From assembly GCF_029945885.1 (NCBI RefSeq), contig NZ_JAQSDK010000026.1:1-64000 (forward strand): DNA of 64,000 nucleotides. Direction: 5' to 3'. The DNA comes from Brevundimonas sp. Lineage in GTDB: Bacteria > Pseudomonadota > Alphaproteobacteria > Caulobacterales > Caulobacteraceae. A program made the position numbers and the translations under genes. Of the stretch, positions 32,993-43,000 are shown one piece after another (position 1 is the first letter of the stretch; the number at the start of each line of letters is the position of its first letter). The notes beneath the pieces were generated by a model, which was given only the letters and a program-made list of their open reading frames with translations, was not told the origin of the DNA and made no database searches.

Positions 32993-33628
32993 ATGACCCT
33001 GTATCTCCGACATGACGTCCACGCCGTCGCCATCGGCGAGGATCTCGCCCTGCTCGACCTCGCGCGTGACGCCTATCTTTGCCTGCCCGGCGGCGCCGTC
33101 GCCCTGGAGCCGGGCGCCCGGGACGTGATACGGTCGGGGGCGGTGGCCGACGCCCTGCTGGCCGGGGGCGTGCTGGGTCCGGAGCCGCCGGCCGCGCGGT
33201 CCGCCCCGCCGCCGCTTCCGACGCGGACCCTCATCCATCAGCCCCTGTCCCGCGCCGTGTCGCCCCGGGTTCTCGCCGCCGCCGTCGCCGTGCCGGCGGA
33301 CATCCGCCGGGCCCGACGGGGCGAGGGGCTCGCCGCCTGGCTGGCGCTCGCCGAGGCCCGCCGTCCCCTGTCGCGCGATGCGGAGGCGGTAGAGGCGGCG
33401 GCGCGGCAGTTCTGGACCGTCGGCGCCTGGTTGCCGATCGAGGGCGAATGTCTGGTGCGCTCCGCCATGCTGGTCGCCTTCCTGCGCCGCATGGGCCTTT
33501 CCGCGGACTGGGTGTTCGGGGTCCGGCTCTGGCCCTTTGCCGCCCACTGCTGGGTGCAGTTCGGCGAGGTCTGTCTCAACGACGACGTCGAGCGGCTGTG
33601 GCCCTATACGCCCCTGTACCGCCGATGA
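32993..33628 (+). CDS. Lasso-peptide B protein (RRE-fused transglutaminase-like leader protease)
   Basis: A 211-residue protein. Residues 1-60 form a PqqD-like RiPP recognition element (MTLYLRHDVHAVAIGEDLAL, AYLCLPGG) that would bind the leader. Residues about 85-211 are the transglutaminase-like Cys protease: Cys153 in GECLVRSAML, His185 in FAAHCWVQFG and Asp197/198 in CLNDD form the expected triad. It removes the leader after the Thr-x site. In many Gram-positive loci RRE and protease are separate; the fusion is the proteobacterial form. The start at 32993 has no strong ribosome site. Its stop overlaps the cyclase start (ATGA). Confidence 0.9.
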   Translation: MTLYLRHDVHAVAIGEDLALLDLARDAYLCLPGGAVALEPGARDVIRSGAVADALLAGGVLGPEPPAARSAPPPLPTRTLIHQPLSRAVSPRVLAAAVAVPADIRRARRGEGLAAWLALAEARRPLSRDAEAVEAAARQFWTVGAWLPIEGECLVRSAMLVAFLRRMGLSADWVFGVRLWPFAAHCWVQFGEVCLNDDVERLWPYTPLYRR

Positions 33629-35418
33629 CGGTCCCGGGGCCCGCAGACCACGGCTATCTGATCCTTGACCGGCGCGGCCTCGGCGAGGCGTACCGCGCGC
33701 CCTTCGAGGCTGCGGTCGCGGACCTGGTGCGCCAGGGATGGCGCGCATCGCACGCGGTCGAGGACCTGCAGGTCCTGCTCGGTCCGCGAGCGCGTCTCAA
33801 GGTCCGCCAGGTCGGCCGTCGTCATTTCCTGATCGGCGACTGGCGCGGGCCGAAACCGCTGTCGACCCTTGTGGCCGTCAACAGCCGACCGGCGGACCTT
33901 GCCCGGTCGGTCGTCGGCGCCGGCTGGGGGCGCTACATCCTGACTTGGCGGGACGACGACGGCCGTCTCGCCCTGCTGCGCGATCCCACCGGGGCCATCG
34001 ATTGCGTCTGGTGGCGCCATGGCGGGGCTGTGCTGGCGGTCGCGGAGCCGCCGCGAGAACTCGATCCCCTCCTGCCCGCGGACCTGGCCATCGACTGGAC
34101 CGTGCTGCGGGAGATCGCCGAGGCGCCCGAGCTGCTCGGCGACCGTCTGGCGCTGACGGGGCTGACCGCGGTCAACCCCGGGACGCTCGCCCTGATCTCC
34201 GGGAACCATGCGTCCGTGCCGGTGTGGCGGCCCTCGACCTTCTGCCGGTCGGGCGCCGGGTGGGACGAAAGCCTCGGCGGCCTGGCCGGGGTGGTGGATG
34301 AAACGGTCGTCGACCTGGTCGATCCGCACCGCCGGGTCGTGGCCGAACTCTCCGGCGGACTGGATTCGGCTATCGTCGCCGGCAGTCTGGCTGCGACCGG
34401 GCTGGCCGGGCGGGCCCGGTTCCTCAACTTCCATGGCGACTGGCGCGAAGGCGACGAGCGGCCATGGGCCGAGGCGGTCGCCCGGAGGCTGGAGCTCGAC
34501 CTCGTCAGGGTCCGCAAGCCGGTCGAGGCCATCACCGTGCGCCAGCTCCGCCCCCTCGGTGAAAGCGTGCGGCCGGCGCTCCAGGGGGTCGACGTCACCT
34601 ATGACGGCGAGGTCGCCGCGCGCATGCGCCGGGGCCGCGCCACAGCCCTGGTGACGGGGCAGGGCGGCGACGCGGTCTTCTTCCAGGCGCCCGATCCCGC
34701 CGTGGCGGCCGACCGGTTCCGGCGCGAGGGACCGCCCGGCCTGTCCCCGGCCTTTCTTGCGGCGGTCGGACGTTGGACGCGCCATTCGGCCTGGACGGTG
34801 CTCGGCTGCGCCCTCGGGCTGCGCGCGACCGGACCCCGGCCCGCATCCGGGCGGCGGCATCCCTGGCTGGAGGACATCGAGGACCTGCCGCCGGCCAAGA
34901 CCGGGCAACTGCGCCAGTTCGTCAACGCCCAGCTGTTCTGGGGCGACTGCCTGCGCGCCCGCGCCGGGGATCTGCTCCATCCGCTACTGAGCCAGCCGGT
35001 GGTCGAGCATTGCCTCGCCATCCCCGCCGACCGGCTGATCGCGGGCGTGCGCGATCGCGGCCTGGCGCGTCAGGCCTTCTGCGGCCGCCTGCCGCCGATG
35101 CTGATCGAGCGCCGCAACAAGGGCGATCTCAGCTGCTTCTACGGCCATGTCACCCGCGCCAGTCTCGCGACTTTGAGGCCGCTGCTGCTCAACGGCCTTC
35201 AGGTCGACCAGGGGCTGCTCGACGGCAAGGCCCTGGAGCGCGACCTGGCGGAGGACCGGCTGATCGTCGGGCCGGGCTACAACCGGTTGCTGGTCGGGGC
35301 CGTGCTGGAGGTCTGGGCGCAGCACTGGGAGGGACGGATCGCCGACATCCGGTCGTCCGGATCGCGGCTCCGCCCGGCGAGGATCAGGAGGGGAGGCGGC
35401 GCAGACCGGCCGGGCTGA
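33625..35418 (+). CDS. Lasso-peptide C protein (asparagine-synthetase-like macrolactam cyclase)
   Basis: A 597-residue cyclase. The ATG at 33625 overlaps the B stop by 4 bases. The N-terminal half is glutaminase-like (YILTWRDDDGRLALLRDPTG) but lacks the N-terminal catalytic Cys, as in lasso cyclases. The ATP-pyrophosphatase motif SGGLDS is at 243-248, followed by LVTGQGGDAVFFQ. It adenylates the ring Asp/Glu side chain and closes the macrolactam onto residue 1. With A and B this is a complete minimal biosynthetic set. A related but broken copy of the last about 70 codons occurs at 60897-61110. Confidence 0.92.
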   Translation: MTVPGPADHGYLILDRRGLGEAYRAPFEAAVADLVRQGWRASHAVEDLQVLLGPRARLKVRQVGRRHFLIGDWRGPKPLSTLVAVNSRPADLARSVVGAGWGRYILTWRDDDGRLALLRDPTGAIDCVWWRHGGAVLAVAEPPRELDPLLPADLAIDWTVLREIAEAPELLGDRLALTGLTAVNPGTLALISGNHASVPVWRPSTFCRSGAGWDESLGGLAGVVDETVVDLVDPHRRVVAELSGGLDSAIVAGSLAATGLAGRARFLNFHGDWREGDERPWAEAVARRLELDLVRVRKPVEAITVRQLRPLGESVRPALQGVDVTYDGEVAARMRRGRATALVTGQGGDAVFFQAPDPAVAADRFRREGPPGLSPAFLAAVGRWTRHSAWTVLGCALGLRATGPRPASGRRHPWLEDIEDLPPAKTGQLRQFVNAQLFWGDCLRARAGDLLHPLLSQPVVEHCLAIPADRLIAGVRDRGLARQAFCGRLPPMLIERRNKGDLSCFYGHVTRASLATLRPLLLNGLQVDQGLLDGKALERDLAEDRLIVGPGYNRLLVGAVLEVWAQHWEGRIADIRSSGSRLRPARIRRGGGADRPG

Positions 35419-35578
35419 CGACAGCCCCGATGGACGGACCAGGGGCAGCGATGCAGCCGCGCGCCTGGACCTGACCATGACCCCGGCGACAGTCGTCGCT
35501 GAAAATCGGATCTGGAAATGGAACGGTTGGGTACCCGTCCACGTTTCCAGTCAGTTCAAAGTGAACGTCCTTCCTCCC

Positions 35579-35609
35579 GGACCGGCACGGTTGACGATCG
35601 TGCCGGTCC
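35579..35609. terminator. Hairpin downstream of the lasso operon
   Basis: A perfect 11-bp stem GGACCGGCACG/CGTGCCGGTCC (35579-35589 with 35599-35609) with a 9-base loop, 160 bases after the cyclase stop and 28 bases before the next gene. There is no T tract, so it is an uncertain terminator; it could also act as an operator. Confidence 0.4.
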
Positions 35610-35636
35610 ACCCCCGCTTCAGCCATCAGGCGAACC

Positions 35637-36176
35637 ATGATCAGAGCGCGACATTCGATGGCCGTCATCCTGTCCGCTGGAGCGCTCGCGGCGTGCAACG
35701 GCGGGCAGTCTCTCGACCGAGGGATAGAGACCTTCGGCCAGGGCGTGGGCGGCGCGGCGGCGACGCCTCTGGAGGATTTGAACATACGGCCCGCTGAAAT
35801 CCCGACGGTGCTGATTCAGGCCGCTGAACGGCCCTATGACTTGGCCGGCCTTGGTCGCTGCAGCGCCATATCGGCCGAGATCACGCGCCTGGATGAGGCG
35901 CTCGGACCTGATCTCGACGATCCGACGCGGGTTCAAGCGGAGCAAATGGAGGATGTGGCGGCCGAAGCGGCGCTCGATGTGGTTCGAGACACCGTAACGG
36001 ACTTCATTCCGATGCGGAGCTGGGTGCGTCGTCTGACCGGAGCCGAGCAGCATAGCCAGCGCGTTCAGCAATCCATCCAGGCCGGGCTCGTGCGGCGATC
36101 CTTCCTGAAAGGGGTCGGCCTGCAAAGACACTGCCGGCCGCCCGCCGCTCCGCTCGGCGTTCGCCCTCTCAGGTAG
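35637..36176 (+). CDS. Orphan lipoprotein of unknown family
   Basis: A 179-residue protein. A lipoprotein signal (MAVILSAGALAAC) follows a short N-terminal extension; the ATG at 35658 is an alternative start. The mature part is helical: TPLEDLNIRPAEIPTVLIQA, LGRCSAISAEITRLDEALGP, then EAALDVVRDTVTDFIPMRS and a basic tail. I do not recognise the family. A decayed paralogue lies at 46738-47165, and both copies have a shared GGAACG...GGGTACCC block upstream (35520-35536 here). That suggests a duplicated gene with its promoter. Confidence 0.6.
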   Translation: MIRARHSMAVILSAGALAACNGGQSLDRGIETFGQGVGGAAATPLEDLNIRPAEIPTVLIQAAERPYDLAGLGRCSAISAEITRLDEALGPDLDDPTRVQAEQMEDVAAEAALDVVRDTVTDFIPMRSWVRRLTGAEQHSQRVQQSIQAGLVRRSFLKGVGLQRHCRPPAAPLGVRPLR

Positions 36177-36444
36177 CTTCATCGGACACGCGCTCCGAGC
36201 GCAGCCCCTCGGGTCGTCCGTGCTCCCGGCTTGGGGGTGGGGCGGCGCCTCACCGAAGTCGATCGGTCATCCCGATCCCGCCGTGTAGACGCCCTGATTA
36301 CGTCCGGCAGGTGCTGCGAAGATCGTGAGGGCGTATGCAACCCCCCGGGCGCCAAAACCGTCGCAGGGCTTCAGAATCGACCTGTACTGTTCATCATGAC
36401 TTAGTCGATTGCCGCCATCATGGTCCTGTGATGGGAGACATCTT

Positions 36445-38223
36445 GTGGCTGCGTCGGATATGGCCGAGCTGGAGACACGACCGATCGGACCGGTGACCCG
36501 CCGGATGCTCGCTGTCGTGGCCGCGGGCCATTTGCGCTACTGGATCATCGGCAGCTGGGCGCTTGCGCTGGTCACCGCCGTGCCCTGGCGGACGGCGTTG
36601 ATCTGGTATGGGATCACGACCGCCCTGGGATTGCTGCGCGGCCTGGTGGACAGACCCGTCGGCGGCGCGCCCCGGCTGCGCCTGCCTGTGGCGACAGTGT
36701 CCTGCATCGCCTGGGCGGTTGCGCCCCTGCTGGTCTGGTTCAGCGATGCGACCCATGGCGAGGCGCTCGCCATCGGTTTGCTGTGCGCGGGGTTCACCCT
36801 GGTGTTCACCCAGATGCGGGCCGCGCCGAAGGAGGCGCTCATCGTTTCCTCGCCGTACAGTCTGGTGGTCTTGCTGATCATTCTCAGCCTCTGGGGGCAG
36901 CCGGGCTTCTGGCAGTTGATGGCCGTCGCGCCGGTGCTGGGGCTGGCGATGCTGATCAAGCTGATGGTCACCCTGATGAAGGACAACGAGATCGCCGCCG
37001 TCGTCGGCCGCCAGCGGGAACTGATCGCCGATCTGGAACAGGCTCGGGATCAGGCCCAGGCGGCCAATCAGGCCAAGTCGAGCTTCCTCGGAATCATCTC
37101 GCACGAGTTGCGCACGCCCATGAACGGGGTGCTCGGCGCCGCCCAGCTGCTCGAGGCGCGTCCGATCGGCGAGGTCGAGCGGAGCTACGTCTCGATGATC
37201 CGCACCAGCGGCGAGGGGCTGCTTGCGTTGCTCAACGACATTCTCGACGTGACCAAGATGGAGGCGGGGCGTCTTGACCTCAAAGTGCGATCCACGCCGA
37301 CGACCGAGGCGTGGGAACAGGCGGTCAGGATCTGCCGGGCCCAGGCCGAGGCCCGGGATATGGCCGTCGAAGTGGACCTGCGGGGCGACATCCCACACCG
37401 CGTCATCACCGACCCCCTTCGCGTCGGCCAGATCCTCACCAACCTGCTCGGCAATGCGGTCAAATTCACGGATGTCGGAACGGTGCGTCTGACCATCACC
37501 GGCGAGCGGCTCGCTGAGGCGGAGGTGCGACTGAGCTTCGCCGTCACCGACACCGGACCGGGCATCAGCGAGGCCGATCAGGCCCGCCTGTTCCAGCCCT
37601 TCACCCAGGTCGACACCTCGAGCACCCGCCAGGCGAGCGGGACGGGACTGGGGCTGACGATTTCCCGGCGGCTGGCGCACATGCTGGCCGGCGAGATCGC
37701 CGTGGCCTCCAGGCCCGGCGAAGGGGCGACCTTCACCTTCGTTGCGCCATTCCCGGTCGAGGCCTGGACGGGATCGAACCTCCCTGAAATGGCGGCCGCC
37801 CAGTCCGAGGGGACCGTCGCACTCCGGGTGCTGGTTGTCGAAGACCATCCGGTCAACCGGCTGATCCTGGAGACCTGGCTGACGGGCCAGGGGCACAGCG
37901 TGTTTACGGCCGAGAATGGCGAGATCGCGCTGGAGATGGCGGCGGGACAGGCGTTCGACATGATCGTCATGGACGTGAACATGCCGGTGATGGACGGCCT
38001 GACGGCGACGCGCAGAATTCGCAGCGAGGCGGGCGCCAACCGGCACACGCCCATCGTCATCCTTTCGGCTTCGGCGCGACCCGAGGATCTGGAGCAGGGC
38101 TGGGCTGCGGGCGCCGACAGCTATGTGGTCAAACCGGTCGATTTCGCCAGATTATCCGCGGTGCTGAGCCAGGCCGGGGACGGACGAGACGCCCTGAGAC
38201 GCGACGCCAATCAGGCCGCCTGA
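36445..38223 (+). CDS. Hybrid sensor histidine kinase with receiver domain
   Basis: A 592-residue membrane sensor. The N-terminal region has about six membrane segments (residues 30-185, for example WALALVTAVPWRTALIWYGI and GFWQLMAVAPVLGLAMLIKL). A short coiled coil (DLEQARDQAQAANQAKS) leads to HisKA with SHELRTPMNGVLGAAQLLE, then the ATPase domain with NLLGNAVKFTD, DTGPGISEADQARLFQPF and GTGLGLTIS. The C-terminal receiver has VVEDHPVN, DMIVMDVNMPVMDG with the phospho-Asp, and YVVKPVDF. No partner regulator is adjacent. The GTG at 36445 follows GGGAG; ATG at 36460 is the alternative. Signal unknown. Confidence 0.88.
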   Translation: MAASDMAELETRPIGPVTRRMLAVVAAGHLRYWIIGSWALALVTAVPWRTALIWYGITTALGLLRGLVDRPVGGAPRLRLPVATVSCIAWAVAPLLVWFSDATHGEALAIGLLCAGFTLVFTQMRAAPKEALIVSSPYSLVVLLIILSLWGQPGFWQLMAVAPVLGLAMLIKLMVTLMKDNEIAAVVGRQRELIADLEQARDQAQAANQAKSSFLGIISHELRTPMNGVLGAAQLLEARPIGEVERSYVSMIRTSGEGLLALLNDILDVTKMEAGRLDLKVRSTPTTEAWEQAVRICRAQAEARDMAVEVDLRGDIPHRVITDPLRVGQILTNLLGNAVKFTDVGTVRLTITGERLAEAEVRLSFAVTDTGPGISEADQARLFQPFTQVDTSSTRQASGTGLGLTISRRLAHMLAGEIAVASRPGEGATFTFVAPFPVEAWTGSNLPEMAAAQSEGTVALRVLVVEDHPVNRLILETWLTGQGHSVFTAENGEIALEMAAGQAFDMIVMDVNMPVMDGLTATRRIRSEAGANRHTPIVILSASARPEDLEQGWAAGADSYVVKPVDFARLSAVLSQAGDGRDALRRDANQAA

Positions 38224-38327
38224 CGAGAGTCCCTGGTTCGACGGCGCGCCGCCCGGACGGCAACGCTTGTTGCGGCCATGCTCGGAGCGCAGACCCGGCG
38301 GCCCCACCTTGGCATTCATGCTGGCGA

Positions 38328-38560
38328 CGGGCAGATCGTGCGTATGGACGGCGGCCCCGCGAACACGCACGCTGTCCGGGCTGCGATGCGGCGATCGAAG
38401 GCTCCGCTCAAAAGCTGGCGGCGCAGCATGGCCTCAACCCCCAGGACCGTCGCCAAACAGCGCAGGCGGGCCTTCGTTCATGAGGCGCCGATGGGGCCGA
38501 AGACGGTCCGGCGGACGGTTCTGACGTCGGAAGAAAGGACGATCGTCGCCGCCTGCCTCG
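38328..38560 (+). mobile_element. IS481-like transposase 5' remnant
   Basis: The plus strand encodes GQIVRMDGGPANTHAVRAAM, RRSKAPLK, then (shifted frame) KLAAQHGLNP and (back in frame) RTVAKQRRR ... HEAPMGPKTVRRTVLTSEER. This is the order of the N-terminus of IS481-family transposases (TRAAIQxSx...LAxxxGxNxKTVAKWRKR...MGPKxxxSTVLTxEEE). Two compensating frameshifts and loss of everything after about 75 residues show it is dead. No inverted-repeat ends could be assigned. Confidence 0.6.
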
Positions 38561-38591
38561 ACGCCGCAACTTCGCCGAACGGCTCAAGACC

Positions 38592-40055
38592 TTACGTGGC
38601 CTCACCCGCTCCCTCGGGACCGAACACCTGACCCCAGCCCCCCGCCAGCGCCTTGAACAGGGCGATCTGATAGGTGGTCACCAGGGCGTCCGAGGCGGCC
38701 AGCTGGGCGTCGGCGGCGGCCAGGGTCCGCTCGGCGTCGAGCACCGACAGGAAGCTGTCCACCCCGGCGTCCAAGCGCAGCCGCGACAACCGCGCCGCCT
38801 CGGCGGCCTGATCGCGCGCGGCCTGCAACGCGACGCGGCGGTCCAGCTCGTTGGCATAGTTGGCCAGCGCCGTCTCGGTCTCCTGCAAGGCGACCAGAAC
38901 CGTCTGGTCGAAGCGCGCCAGCGCCGCCTCGGAGGCCGCGTCGGCCTGCTCGATCCGCGCCCGGGCGGCGAAGACGTTGGGGAAGGACCAGGTGATCAGC
39001 GGGCCGACGCTGAAGCGAAAGTTCTCGCTGTCGCCCAACCCGCCGGCGTCCAGGGCCGTGGCGCCGAGGCCGCCGCCGAGCGTGATGCGCGGAAACAGGT
39101 CGGCCGTCGCCACGTTGACCCGCGCGGCGGCGGCGGCGAGTTCACGCTCCGCCCGGCGAACGTCGGGGCGACGAGCCAGCAGTCGGGCGCCGTCGCCAAT
39201 GGGGACGGGCTGGGTCAGCTGGGGCGGCCGGGCGCAGCTCCGCGCCGCCTCGCTGCTCTCCGCCGGGGTCCGGCCGGTCAGGGTAGCGAGGCGGAACAGG
39301 GCGCCGTCGCGTTCGGCGCGCAGTGGGGGCAGGGACGCACGGGTGGTCTCCAGCGCCGAGCGGGCGCGGGCGACGTCCAGGCCGTTGCCGGAACCGGCGT
39401 CCAGAAGCGTCCGGGTCAGCTCCATCGTCCGGGTCTGCAGCTCGACGGTGCGCTGCGCCACGTCGATGCGGGCGTTGGCCGAGCAGGCGTCGGCGTAGGC
39501 GCGGGCGGTTTCGGCGGCGACACTGACGCGGACCACGTCGAGGGCCGCCGCGGCCGCATCGGCGTCGGCGCGCGCGGCGCGAATGACCGACCCGACCCGG
39601 CCGAACAGATCGACCTCATAGGCGACGTCGAGGCCGACGTCATAGGTGTCCGTCTCGGGCGCTTCCGTCCCGGGCGGGAGACCGGGGACGGTTGCGGCCG
39701 AGGGGCGGCCGGTGCTGTAGGCGGCGCTGGTCGTGGTTCCGGGCAGGCGGGCGGTGCGCGCCTCGCCCAGCGCCGCGCGGACCCGGCGCAGGTTCGCGGC
39801 CGCCGCCTCGAGCTCGTTGTTGTTGGCCAGCGCCTCGGCGACCAGCGCGTCCAGCGCCGGGTCCTGGTAGAGCCGCCACCAGTCGTCACGCGCCGCTTCG
39901 GCGGACACGGCGGGGGTGACCGCGCCGATGAAGGCGCCCGACGCGGAGGGGGGAAGGGCCGCGTCGGGGGCCGTCGGCCCGACCGCGCATGACGCCAGGA
40001 CCAGACTGGCGCCGGCGGCCGCGGTCAGGAACCGGAGAGAGGGTCGGTGGATCAT
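38592..40055 (-). CDS. NodT-family outer-membrane efflux lipoprotein
   Basis: A 487-residue TolC-like channel of the NodT/OprM type. The lipobox is SLVLASCAVGP. Two repeated OEP domains contain LVAEALANNNELEAAAANLRR and YEVDLFGRVGS, with a later RRPDVRRAERELAAAAARV that is diagnostic for NodT/OprM. The start at 40055 overlaps the RND pump stop (ATGA). It is the last gene of a three-gene efflux operon and provides the outer-membrane exit. Confidence 0.92.
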   Translation of the reverse strand: MIHRPSLRFLTAAAGASLVLASCAVGPTAPDAALPPSASGAFIGAVTPAVSAEAARDDWWRLYQDPALDALVAEALANNNELEAAAANLRRVRAALGEARTARLPGTTTSAAYSTGRPSAATVPGLPPGTEAPETDTYDVGLDVAYEVDLFGRVGSVIRAARADADAAAAALDVVRVSVAAETARAYADACSANARIDVAQRTVELQTRTMELTRTLLDAGSGNGLDVARARSALETTRASLPPLRAERDGALFRLATLTGRTPAESSEAARSCARPPQLTQPVPIGDGARLLARRPDVRRAERELAAAAARVNVATADLFPRITLGGGLGATALDAGGLGDSENFRFSVGPLITWSFPNVFAARARIEQADAASEAALARFDQTVLVALQETETALANYANELDRRVALQAARDQAAEAARLSRLRLDAGVDSFLSVLDAERTLAAADAQLAASDALVTTYQIALFKALAGGWGQVFGPEGAGEAT

Positions 40056-43000
40056 CAGGCGTCTCCCGTCCGCGGCGAGGCGGACTGGGTTTCGAGGTGA
40101 GGGGGCATGCCCTCGGTGGTCGGAATCGTCCGCTCCTTTTCCGGGGCCTTGGGCATCCTGGAGGCAAGCCAGCGGCATACGACGTAGAAGATGGGGGTGA
40201 AAATCAGGCCGAAGAAGGTGACGCCGATCATGCCCCAGACGACCGAGATGCCCAGCGACTGCCGCATCTCGGCGCCCGGTCCGCTGGCGATGGCCAGAGG
40301 AAGCACGCCGAAGATAAAGGCGAAGGAGGTCATGAGAATCGGGCGCAGCCGCTGCCGACCCGCCTGCACCGCGGCATCAAAACGGTTCAGACCTTCCTCG
40401 TCCTCGGCCTGTTTGGCGAATTCGACGATAAGGATGGCGTTCTTGGCCGCGAGGCCGATCAGCACCACCAGTCCCGCCTGCACCAGGATGTTGTTGTCGA
40501 GGCCGTTGACGTTGACCCCGATCAGGGCGGCCAGCACGCACATCGGCACGATCAGGATGACGGCGAGCGGCAGGGTGAGCGATTCATAGTTCGCCGCCAG
40601 CACCAGGAAGACGAACACCACCGCCAGCAGGAAGACCAGGACGGCCGAACTGCCCGCAGCCTTCTCCTGCAGCGCCAACTCCGTCCATTCGAAGTCAAAG
40701 CCGTCGGGCAGGGTTTCCGCAGCCATGGCCTCCATGATCGCCAGCGCCTCGCCCGATGACACGCCCGGCGCGGCCTGACCTTGCAGCTCGGAGGCCGGGA
40801 ACAGATTGTAGCGGACGACGCGGGCAGGGCCGGAGTCGTTTCGCAGCGTGGCCACCGAACCGATGGGCACCATGTTTCCGGAGGCCGAGCGCACCTCCAG
40901 GTCGGCGATGTCAGCCAGGTCGTCGCGATAGGCAGGCTCGGCCTGGGCGGTGACCCGGAAGGTTCGGCCCAGCAGGTTGAAGTCGTTGATGTAGTTGGAG
41001 CCGAGATAGGTGCCGAGGGTGCTGAACACATCCGCCGGCTGGACACCCATCATCAGGGCGCGCTCACGATCGACATCGGCCTCAACCCGCGGCGAGCCGG
41101 TGTTGTAGGTGGAGAACACCTGCTGCACCTGCTCCGGCGACTGCGCCGCCGCGCCCATCATGGCCATGGTGGCGCCTTCCAGCGCCTGATAGCCCGCGCC
41201 GGATCGGTCCTGGATCATCATCTTGAAGCCCCCGCCGGCGCCGAGGCCGGGCACGGCCGGGGGAGAGATCATGAAGATGTTCGCTTCTTCGATCACCCCG
41301 GTGGCGCCGCTCAGGGCGCCGGCCAGCGCCGCCGCCTGCAACTCGGGCGTCTCGCGCTCGCTCCAGTCGTCCAGCTTGATGAACATGGTCGCCGCGTTTG
41401 AGGCGGCTGAGAAGCTGGAGCCGTCGAGGCCGGCCAGCGCCGTGACCTCGGTCACGCCTTCGGCTTCGCGGATGATGGCCACGGCTTCGTTCAGCGCCTC
41501 GGTGGTGCGCTCCAGCGAGGCGCCGGCGGGCAACTGGACCACGCCGATCAGCACGCCCTGGTCCTGATCCGGGATGAAGCCGCCCGGAGTGTCCATGAGG
41601 CGCCAGCCGGTCAGGCCCAAGAGACCCGCGTAAATGATCAGCATAATGCCGACGGTCCGCACGAGCCGCGCCGTCAGCCACCCGTAGCGGTCCGACAACC
41701 AATCGAAACCCTCGTTGAATCGGGCCCCGGCCGCGCCGAGGTAGTGGAACGCCGTGCCGATGGGTCCCTTCTTGCGAGCGGAATGGTCGTGCGGCTTGTG
41801 CGGCTTGAGCAGCAGAGCCGCCAGCGCGGGCGACAGCGTGAGCGAAATCAGCAGCGAGATCAGCGTCGCCGAGGCGATGGTGACGGCGAACTGACGGAAG
41901 AAAATGCCGGGAATGCCGGGGATGAAGGCCGTCGGCACGAACACGGAGGTCAGGACCAGTCCGATCGCCACGAGGGCGCCCGACACCTCCTTCATCGACC
42001 GGTGGGCGGCCTCGCGCGGCGTCAGGCCCTCGCGGATATAGCGCTCGACGTTCTCGACCACGATGATGGCGTCGTCGACGACGATGCCGACCGCCAGCAC
42101 CAGTGCGAAAAGGGACAGGGAGTTGATCGAATAGCCCAGGGCGAGTTGCACGGCGAAGGTGCCGACCAGGGCGACCGGGATGGCGAGCACCGGAATGATG
42201 GCGGCGCGCCAGGTCTGAAGGAAGACCAGAACGACGAGGGCGACCAGGATGACCGCCTCCATCACCGTGTGCTGCACCGCCTCGACCGAGGCCGCGACGT
42301 ATTCGGTCGGGTTGTAGGGAATGGTGTAGTTGACGCCGGGCGGGAAGTCGGCCGCGATGGCGTCCAGCTCGGCCAACACCGCCTCTGCTGTCGACAAGGC
42401 ATTGGCGCCCGGCTGCTGGACGACGGCCAGGGCGATCCCGGGCTTGCCGGTGAAGTAGGCGTTGATGCCGTAGTCCTGCGAGCCCAGTTCGACCCGCGCG
42501 ACGTCACGGACGCGCGTCATGCGACCCTGGGCGTCGGTCTTCAGGACCACGTCGGCGAACTGCTCCGGATCCGTCAGGCGGCCCTGGACCTGCACCGGCA
42601 GCTGGAAGGCGGAGGCGTTGGTGGCGAACGGCGGCTGGCCGATCGCGCCGGCCGCGGCCTGGACGTTCTGCGAACGCAGGGCCGCGACGATTTCCGTCGC
42701 GGTCAGGTCTCGCGCGGCGGCCTTGGCCGGGTCGATCCAGATCCGCATGGAATAGTTGCCGCCGCCGAACACCTGAACCTCTCCCACGCCGTCGAGCCTC
42801 AGAATCCGGTCGCGGATGGTGGAGTTGGCGAAATTGCCTAGGTAGTTGACGTCGAGACCGGGGTCGCTGGACGTCAGGGCCGCCAGCATCAGAAAGCCGG
42901 TGGACTGCTTGGTCACCGAGATTCCAGACTGGCGCACTTGCTCGGGCAGCCTCGGCTCGGCCCGGGCGACCCGGTTCTGGATCAGCACCTGGGCGGTATC

